From an uncultured Coriobacteriaceae bacterium (GTDB lineage Bacteria; Actinomycetota; Coriobacteriia; Coriobacteriales; Eggerthellaceae): a stretch of 40,402 nt of DNA. Positions 35,720-40,402 of the stretch are shown piece by piece. The stretch's first letter is position 1. Every line of letters begins with the position of its first letter. The notes under the pieces are model-generated. The model had not been told where the DNA came from and did not search any database. It worked only from the letters and a program-made list of their open reading frames with translations. Made by a program: the position numbers and the translations under genes. Location: contig UQDJ01000014.1 of assembly GCA_900539675.1 (NCBI GenBank), positions 1-40,402 of the forward strand. The letters run 5' to 3'.

Positions 35720-36157
35720 GTGAAGACCTATTACGCAAAGCCCAACGAAGTTGAGCGTGAGTGGGTTCTGATCGATGCAACTGACCAGGTTCTCGGTCGT
35801 GTTGCAACGAAGGCTGCTCACATCTTGAAGGGTAAGCACAAGCCCCAGTACACCCCGCATGTAGATACGGGCGATTTCGTTGTCATCATCAATGCTGACA
35901 AGATTCGTGTTACTGGTGTGAAGGCAGCGGAAAAGACCTACTATCGTCACACCCTTTATCCCGGTGGTCTGAAGAGCGAGACGTTCCAGGAAGCCATGCA
36001 GAAGCATCCCGAGCGTGTTATTGAACACGCTGTAAAGGGCATGCTCCCCAAGAACACGCTTGGCCGCGCCATGGGCATGAAGCTCAAGGTTTATGCTGGT
36101 CCCGAGCATCCGCATATGGCTCAGAAGCCCCGCGAGATCAAGATGGAGGATAACTAA
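35720..36157 (+). CDS. rplM: 50S ribosomal protein L13
   Basis: L13 is an early-assembly 23S rRNA-binding protein of the large subunit. From GTG 35720, with GGAGG upstream at 35709-35713, the product is 145 residues, the typical length. KTYYAKPNEVEREWVLIDATDQVLGRVATKAAHILKGKHKPQYTPHVDTGDFVVIINADKI and the C-terminal MLPKNTLGRAMGMKLKVYAGPEHPHMAQKP are unmistakable. The upstream frame to 35618 is not protein-like and is untranslated leader. Its TAA overlaps the rpsI ATG by one base (TAATG), so the two genes are translationally coupled. Confidence 0.98.
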   Translation: MKTYYAKPNEVEREWVLIDATDQVLGRVATKAAHILKGKHKPQYTPHVDTGDFVVIINADKIRVTGVKAAEKTYYRHTLYPGGLKSETFQEAMQKHPERVIEHAVKGMLPKNTLGRAMGMKLKVYAGPEHPHMAQKPREIKMEDN

Positions 36158-36549
36158 TGGCAGGCGAAGCTATTTATTACGGCACTGGTCGCAGGAAGAA
36201 CGCTGTAGCTCGCGTTCGCATCGTTCCTGGTACTGGCAAGGTTACGGTCAATGGTCGTGACGGCGTTGAATTCTTCGGTCGTCAGGCTCTTGTTGATTAC
36301 GCAACCACCCCGTTTGTAGTAACCGATACCAAGGGTCACTTTGACATTATCGCTCGCTGCAATGGCGGCGGCGTTTCCGGTCAGGCTGGCGCTCTGCGTC
36401 ACGGTATTGCTCGCGCTCTTCTTGAGGCTGGCGACTACCGCGCAGAACTGAAGCGCGCTGGTTACCTGACGCGTGACTCCCGTATGGTTGAACGTAAGAA
36501 GTACGGCCTGAAGAAGGCTCGTAAGCGCCCGCAGTTCAGCAAGCGCTAA
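36157..36549 (+). CDS. rpsI: 30S ribosomal protein S9
   Basis: S9 sits at the head of the small subunit, with its C-terminal tail reaching the P site. The 130-residue product has YYGTGRRKNAVARVRIVPGTGKVTVNGRDGVEFF and the C-terminal RDSRMVERKKYGLKKARKRPQFSKR, ending in the conserved K-R. It starts at ATG 36157 inside the rplM stop codon and uses GGAGG within the rplM 3' end (36145-36149, ATGGAGGAT). A strong terminator follows at 36583. Its codon use is strongly biased, like rplM. Confidence 0.98.
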   Translation: MAGEAIYYGTGRRKNAVARVRIVPGTGKVTVNGRDGVEFFGRQALVDYATTPFVVTDTKGHFDIIARCNGGGVSGQAGALRHGIARALLEAGDYRAELKRAGYLTRDSRMVERKKYGLKKARKRPQFSKR

Positions 36550-36582
36550 GGGTTACTTCTTATTTTGGGATTTGCCTTTATG

Positions 36583-36623
36583 TCCGCTCCTTGCACTTCG
36601 GTGCAGGGGGCGGATTTTTTTTT
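36583..36623 (+). terminator. Intrinsic terminator after rpsI
   Basis: TCCGC-TCC-TTGCAC (36583-36596) pairs with GTGCAGGGGGCGGA (36601-36614) around a stable TTCG tetraloop, followed by T10. This is a textbook rho-independent terminator. Confidence 0.95.
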
Positions 36624-36688
36624 ATTTCCATTCTTTTCCAGTCTGTTTCAGTTCTCGATTTTTGCTTGCTTTATCGCTCTACTGTACT

Positions 36689-36752
36689 AAAGTGATACAC
36701 ACTGTAGTTGAAAGAACCGCATCGCAGTTCGAAAGTGATACACACTGCAGTT
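36689..36752. repeat. 21-base direct repeats upstream of the amino-acid permease
   Basis: AAAGTGATACACACTGTAGTT (36689-36709) and the copy AAAGTGATACACACTGCAGTT (36732-36752) differ at one base and are 43 bases apart (about four helical turns). They lie about 110-175 bases before the permease start, in the 312-base gap 36550-36861. They look like regulator sites. Confidence 0.75.
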
Positions 36753-36861
36753 CGCTTGAGGTAGGCGAAATGCCCACCGCGTTGCATTCAACAATGTAAC
36801 GCAAGCAAACTATCGGATGCATTCAAGCGACGTGGCAAAGGAATGGTAAAGGACTAGACGC

Positions 36862-38388
36862 ATGGCAAACAGCAACATGACGGCAGCACCATCTCAAGGT
36901 GCATCACAACAAGGCGGCGATCAGGCGGGCAAGCCCACGCTAAAGCGTGCCTTTGGTATGCGTGAGTGCATCACCATCACGGTGGGTACGGTTATTGGCG
37001 TTGGTCTGTTCACCACAGGCGGTAATATCGTTGGCCAAATGGGCGTTGCGGTTGTGTTTGCCACGTTCTTAGCAATGTTGGTAAGTGTGTATCCGGCATT
37101 GATGTATGCAGAAATGGGTTCTTCGCTTCCCTATGTAGGTGGCACCTATCAGTATGCTTCCCTTGGATTGGGCAGGCCCTTCGGTATGCTTGCAGGATGG
37201 AATTTCGTTATTTCACTGGTGTCGGTAACCGGTGGTGAAGCGCTGGCGTTTAGTTATTACTTCAAAACCATTTTTGCAGCTTTTGGTGTAGAGCTTCCCA
37301 TCGATGATTCGGTACTAGCGTGCATAATTCTGGCCATCTTTGTTGTTACCAATGTGTGCGGCGTTTCACTGACGGGTCGTTTGCAAAATGGCTTCATGTT
37401 CTTCTTCTGGGGCGTGGCGCTCATCTGGTTTATTACGATGATTCCCAATATCAGCCTGCCAAGCTTTGTTCAAGCGCCCGATTTTATGGGGGAAATGGGA
37501 GCTGGCGGCATGATAGCGGCGGTGGCCATGATCTGGTGGTGCTATGCGGGCTTCGAAACCTGCTGTGCTATGGGTGAAGAAATTAAATTCCCCCAGATCA
37601 ATATTCCTCGTGCTCTTATTTTAGCTCCCTTCATTATCTTTGTGGTCAATGCTCTGTTCCAGTACTTCCTGGTTGGTTTGGTTCCGGCAGATGGATTGGG
37701 CGCCATTGCGGAATCTTCGGCTCCTTATGCCGAAGCCATGATGACCGCGGGGATTCTTGGGGTGCCGCTGGCGTTACTTGCAGTAGGCATTGCGTTTGGT
37801 GGCGACTTTTCCACCATGAATGCAAGTATCGCGGTACCACCGCGCTATCTCTTTACAATGGCGCGTGATGGATCGCTGCCCCGTGTGTTTGCAAAGGTTT
37901 CTCGTCGCTTTAAGACGCCGTATGTGGCGGTGATTGTATTGGGCGCAATTTCAATTCTTCTGGTTGCAACCAGTTCGTTGGATTATATTGCCTCACTCAG
38001 TCTGTTTGCTGATTTGTTCTACTACGTAATTGGTATGGCAGCATGTGTGGGCCTGCGTAAAAAGATGCCCAATCTAAAGCGCCCCTTCAAAGTGAAGGGC
38101 ATTATGATTGGCGCGCCTATCAGTATCATTATTTACGTCATCATGATGACGCAGCTTGATGTTGATGCTCTGGTAACCGGCGTTATCTGGTGTGTGGCAG
38201 GGCTCATCATCTATTGCGCATGTCGCGTTTACTATGGTCCTCAAACAGCCGATGCAGTAAAGCTTACGACTGAAGATCCGGCACCCGAAGAGCGCAAGCG
38301 CATGGATAGGGAATACCACATTTGGATTGTGGTGGTTGCCATAGCCTTCGTTGCTGTTATTGCGCTGTATTCACTGTCATTCTTGTAA
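36862..38388 (+). CDS. APC superfamily amino-acid permease
   Basis: The 508-residue product starts at ATG 36862 with AAGGA upstream. A 30-residue soluble N-terminus is followed by about twelve spans. VGTVIGVGLFTTGGNIVGQMG matches the unwound TM1 substrate site, and the later FGGDFSTMNASIAVPPRYLFTMARDGSLPRVFAKV is a classic APC-family TM8/loop motif. A last soluble tail of about 30 residues precedes the C-terminal span (WIVVVAIAFVAVIALYS). Family and topology suggest uptake or exchange of an amino acid; the substrate is not readable. Possible operator repeats lie upstream. The gene ends at 38388. Confidence 0.92.
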   Translation: MANSNMTAAPSQGASQQGGDQAGKPTLKRAFGMRECITITVGTVIGVGLFTTGGNIVGQMGVAVVFATFLAMLVSVYPALMYAEMGSSLPYVGGTYQYASLGLGRPFGMLAGWNFVISLVSVTGGEALAFSYYFKTIFAAFGVELPIDDSVLACIILAIFVVTNVCGVSLTGRLQNGFMFFFWGVALIWFITMIPNISLPSFVQAPDFMGEMGAGGMIAAVAMIWWCYAGFETCCAMGEEIKFPQINIPRALILAPFIIFVVNALFQYFLVGLVPADGLGAIAESSAPYAEAMMTAGILGVPLALLAVGIAFGGDFSTMNASIAVPPRYLFTMARDGSLPRVFAKVSRRFKTPYVAVIVLGAISILLVATSSLDYIASLSLFADLFYYVIGMAACVGLRKKMPNLKRPFKVKGIMIGAPISIIIYVIMMTQLDVDALVTGVIWCVAGLIIYCACRVYYGPQTADAVKLTTEDPAPEERKRMDREYHIWIVVVAIAFVAVIALYSLSFL

Positions 38389-38454
38389 GGCACTGCCAGA
38401 CGTAATAGGCGCTCCAATACTCACAAGTTTTGTGGAGCGGAGCGGTGACATAGT

Positions 38455-38552
38455 GGTTGCATGGCGGTTGCATGGCGGTTGCATGGCGGTTGCATGGCGG
38501 TTGCATGGCGGTGGCGCCGCTATATAACCGCTTTGTTGCATTCTAGATGCAA
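38455..38552. repeat. Five perfect 11-base repeats and a related inverted repeat after the permease
   Basis: GGTTGCATGGC occurs five times in perfect tandem (38455-38509), followed by a broken copy. Nearby TTGCAT (38536-38541) and ATGCAA (38547-38552) form an inverted repeat sharing the TTGCAT core. The 11-base period is close to one helical turn. This is the first part of the 600-base gene-free stretch 38389-38988. No spacers are present, so it is not a CRISPR array. Confidence 0.85.
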
Positions 38553-38598
38553 GGCGCAAGGGATATTCAATTCTCTCAAACAGGTTTAAAACTATATA

Positions 38599-38919
38599 GA
38601 ACATGTTCGTTTTCAGGACAAATATCCGCTCTGTCATATAAATAGCTGATATATGGAGAAAAAGTGTAGAAATGATACATGTTCAAAAAATGCTGGACAC
38701 AAGATATGGGGTGGAACAAGTTCAAAACTTGTTCATTTCAATAGGTTGAAAAGGCCCAAAATCGCCTGCTTGCATTCCGAAAATCACTTCCTAAAATAAC
38801 AATCACTCAAACGAAAGAGCTGAAATCCCAGTTGGAAAAAACGGGAGGTCAGCAATGGGAAATGAGAAATTAGAACACGTTCATTGGGTTATAAATAGGA
38901 CAGTTTAAAACTATTAAAC
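38599..38919. repeat. GAAC-N2-GTTC palindromes upstream of the 65-residue membrane protein
   Basis: The gene-free stretch 38389-38988 contains GAACATGTTC (38599-38608), a half-match TACATGTTC (38676-38684), the long inverted repeat GAACAAGTT-CAA-AACTTGTTC (38714-38734) and GAACACGTTC (38873-38882). GTTTAA...TTAAAC is at 38903-38919. The gene start is at 38989. No open frame with a ribosome-binding site crosses the stretch. Confidence 0.75.
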
Positions 38920-38988
38920 GGTGCCTGTTTTAACAAACAAGGGTTCGGTCGATGGGTGGCCGACGGGATCCAGGAGGATTGAATTAAA

Positions 38989-39186
38989 ATGGCTTATGTA
39001 GTAGTTATTTCCGCACTGTTTATCGTTGCAGCTTTCGCAATGTTCAAGAAGCTGGGTGCTGCTAATACTGCAAAGCTTGAAGCAGCAGTTTCTTCTCGTG
39101 AGGAAGCAGATCAGGCTAAGTTTGCTCAGCCTTCTCGTAGCTTCTATGCTCGTCAGTTCGACGAAGCTGTTTCTTGCCGCCACTAA
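38989..39186 (+). CDS. 65-residue single-span membrane protein of unknown function
   Basis: The product is 65 residues from ATG 38989 behind a strong AGGAGG. Residues 2-19 form one hydrophobic segment (AYVVVISALFIVAAFAMF), followed by KK and a hydrophilic tail (LEAAVSSREEADQAKFAQPSRSFYARQFDEAVSCRH) that looks helical. Codons are heavily biased to GCT, CGT, AAG and TTC, like the ribosomal protein genes, so it is probably made in large amounts. I do not recognise the family. A 600-base gene-free region with several palindromes precedes it, and a strong terminator follows. Confidence 0.8.
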   Translation: MAYVVVISALFIVAAFAMFKKLGAANTAKLEAAVSSREEADQAKFAQPSRSFYARQFDEAVSCRH

Positions 39187-39297
39187 AACGCGACTTTGAA
39201 ACTGCAAGCTGTGCACACAGCGGCACGCGAAGCGGCGAATAAAGACTGCGAACAATTTAAATAAAACAGTTTAAACAACTGAATATCACTTAGTCAC

Positions 39298-39332
39298 AAA
39301 GACCCCGGTTGATCAAAGCTCCCGGGGTCTTT
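39298..39332. terminator. Intrinsic terminator downstream of the 65-residue protein
   Basis: AAAGACCCCGG (39298-39308) and CCGGGGTCTTT (39322-39332) form a perfect 11-base stem, followed by TTGTTTG. It terminates plus-strand transcription. Confidence 0.9.
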
Positions 39333-39350
39333 GTTGTTTGTCACCGTATG

Positions 39351-39385
39351 AAAAAGCCCCGCGTGCGTGGGGCATCGCGGGGCTC
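39351..39385 (-). terminator. Intrinsic terminator for the minus-strand permease
   Basis: On the minus strand AGCCCCGCG, a 12-base loop and CGCGGGGCT are followed by TTTTT. The stem is perfect over 9 bases (39355-39363 with 39376-39384). Confidence 0.9.
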
Positions 39386-39422
39386 AAAGGAAAGGAAGGT
39401 GTTGGGTAAGGTTATCTAAGCC

Positions 39423-40402
39423 TTATTCTTTCTTTTCTTCTGGCTTTTTATCATCGCTGTCATCAATTTGACCCTTCTTGGCAGCAGCCATGCGCGCGGT
39501 CAAAGCAGCCAGCTGACGAGCGGTCTCTTCGTCTTCCAGACGCTGAGCTTCCTTGTTCTTCTGATAGTCGTCATGAATCTTGTGGTTGCTGCACAAGAGC
39601 AGGTACATAACGATGGAGGCAGGCAGTGCAACTGCAGCACCACGAGCAACAACCAAACCTGCACCCATGCCTGCAATACCTTTGTCCATGTCGTCGCGCA
39701 GCATGTTGATAGCAATCTGTGCGCAAACGAAGCCCTGAACAACCATGATTACTACCAGCAGTGCGCCAGAAGCAGCAAGCGAAGCTTCATACAGGGGGTA
39801 GATGAACAAACCGATAACCGTGAAGATCAGGTTCGTACCAGCGCCGTCATAGATGGAGTCCATGCCTTGGCGACCAGATTCCTTATAACGAGCGTAGGTT
39901 GCAATGCAGTACGGAGGGCTCAGTGGGCCAGCAAGTGCCGGATAGGGAGCGAAGAGCGAAAGAATGACGTTACGAATACCGCAGATAACATTGGTGCGGT
40001 TGGTATCGAATTCAATGTGCTCGTCGTCACGTACGGCAGCAAGACCAAGTTCCTGAACCGTGATGAAGTCGCCGTAAGCGATGATCCATGCGGTCAGTGC
40101 GTAAGGAACAGCAGTGATCCAGATGCTGGGGTCAGTAGCGAAGCCAATGCTGAACGGAGATACTGCAGCGAACAGACCAGCAAAGTCAGGAATGTGAATG
40201 ATCTGACCGGAGAACTGGTAGTTAAATTCGCCCGATACACCGCCAACGATGAACAGGATCAGAACTGCCCACAAAAAGCTGTAGTTACCTAACAGGTTGA
40301 GCACCTTGTTGTAGGCCATGCGCTCGCGGATACGCTGAGAGAACATCAGCAAACATACAACGGTCAAGCCAACCAAGCAGCCAATCGTTGCCGTATCCAT
40401 TG
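39423..40402 (-). CDS. C-terminal part of a polytopic permease, possibly NCS2-like; runs off the right edge
   Basis: The frame is open from the right edge to the stop at 39423. An ATG at 40400 exists, but the protein reads like the C-terminal half of a larger transporter, so the true start probably lies beyond the window. At least seven to eight spans are visible. AYGDFITVQELGLAAVRDDEHIEFDTNRTNVICGIRNVILSLFAPYPALAGPLSPPYCIATYARYKESGRQGMDSIYDGAGT resembles the substrate-site and signature region of xanthine/uracil (NCS2)-like carriers. The last 50 residues are charged and helical (KNKEAQRLEDEETARQLAALTARMAA...). Codon use is biased towards highly expressed choices. The substrate and family are low confidence; a real membrane carrier is very likely. 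Confidence 0.7.
   Translation of the reverse strand, partial: MDTATIGCLVGLTVVCLLMFSQRIRERMAYNKVLNLLGNYSFLWAVLILFIVGGVSGEFNYQFSGQIIHIPDFAGLFAAVSPFSIGFATDPSIWITAVPYALTAWIIAYGDFITVQELGLAAVRDDEHIEFDTNRTNVICGIRNVILSLFAPYPALAGPLSPPYCIATYARYKESGRQGMDSIYDGAGTNLIFTVIGLFIYPLYEASLAASGALLVVIMVVQGFVCAQIAINMLRDDMDKGIAGMGAGLVVARGAAVALPASIVMYLLLCSNHKIHDDYQKNKEAQRLEDEETARQLAALTARMAAAKKGQIDDSDDKKPEEKKE

Noticed and set aside
38455..38509. Possible CRISPR array
   Set aside because: Repeats are 11 bases and directly adjacent with no spacers, and no cas genes are present.
38377..38637. Minus-strand open frame with a repeated PPCNRHAT peptide
   Set aside because: It is a translation of the 11-base tandem array, without a ribosome-binding site.
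38599..38882. Possible LexA/SOS boxes (GAAC...GTTC)
   Set aside because: Gram-positive LexA sites have four bases between GAAC and GTTC; these have two, and no SOS gene is nearby.
1..40402. tRNA, rRNA, insertion sequences, prophage or attachment sites
   Set aside because: No transposase, integrase, paired terminal repeats or tRNA-like fold was recognised; I cannot exclude a diverged small RNA.

Overview
The window looks like chromosome from a Gram-positive actinobacterium of the class Coriobacteriia. A small Eggerthellales genome such as Cryptobacterium or Slackia is my best guess, but I cannot confirm it. The grounds are DUF6541/DUF6020-type membrane proteins, a three-repeat CWB2 (cell-wall-binding repeat 2) module, GlfT-type galactofuranosyltransferases, a CIRCE heat-shock operator and a composition near 50% GC. 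No phage, transposase, rRNA, tRNA or CRISPR was found.

Layout. From 1 to about 15.1 kb lies a surface-polysaccharide locus: a partial DUF6020-like membrane protein (-), a DUF6541 membrane protein and a double-headed GT2 glycosyltransferase (+), the ABC-2 polysaccharide exporter Wzm/Wzt (-), a YfhO-like membrane protein and a GlfT2-like galactofuranosyltransferase split by an in-frame TAG (+), and a GlfT1-like glycosyltransferase (-). From 15.3 to 26.3 kb is a mixed block: a DUF234-type ATPase, fabH, an M20 amidohydrolase, a frameshifted zinc-ribbon/Ig-like surface protein, a small zinc-ribbon membrane protein, murB, a DUF4143-type ATPase, a TSUP permease and another GT2 enzyme. From 26.7 to 32.2 kb are a WecA/TagO-type glycosyl-1-phosphate transferase and a MacB/FtsX-like ABC transporter with a large coiled coil. 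From 32.4 to 36.6 kb are hsp20 with CIRCE, a membrane-anchored beta-lactamase-like protein and rplM-rpsI. From 36.9 kb to the end are an APC amino-acid permease, a 600-base gene-free regulatory-looking region, a 65-residue membrane protein and the C-terminal part of a large permease.

How the genes fit together. The WecA-like enzyme could prime undecaprenyl phosphate, and GlfT1- and GlfT2-like enzymes could extend a galactofuranose chain. Wzm/Wzt could export it, while the GT-C-like membrane proteins decorate it. This resembles the mycobacterial galactan locus, where wzt, glfT1 and wzm are neighbours. The most striking feature is the Wzt ATPase. Its C-terminus is not the usual Wzt carbohydrate-binding Ig-like domain but what reads as three tandem CWB2 repeats, a module normally found outside the cell on S-layer and cell-wall proteins. 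This suggests that the same polymer is recognised in the cytoplasm before export and on the surface afterwards.

A second theme is short degenerate tandem duplication just after stop codons (M20, murB, TSUP and wecA genes, and further from the APC gene), plus a tandem hairpin array in the hsp20 leader. Two genes appear broken but could be conditionally decoded: the amber codon in glfT2 and a hexa-A frameshift in the zinc-ribbon protein.
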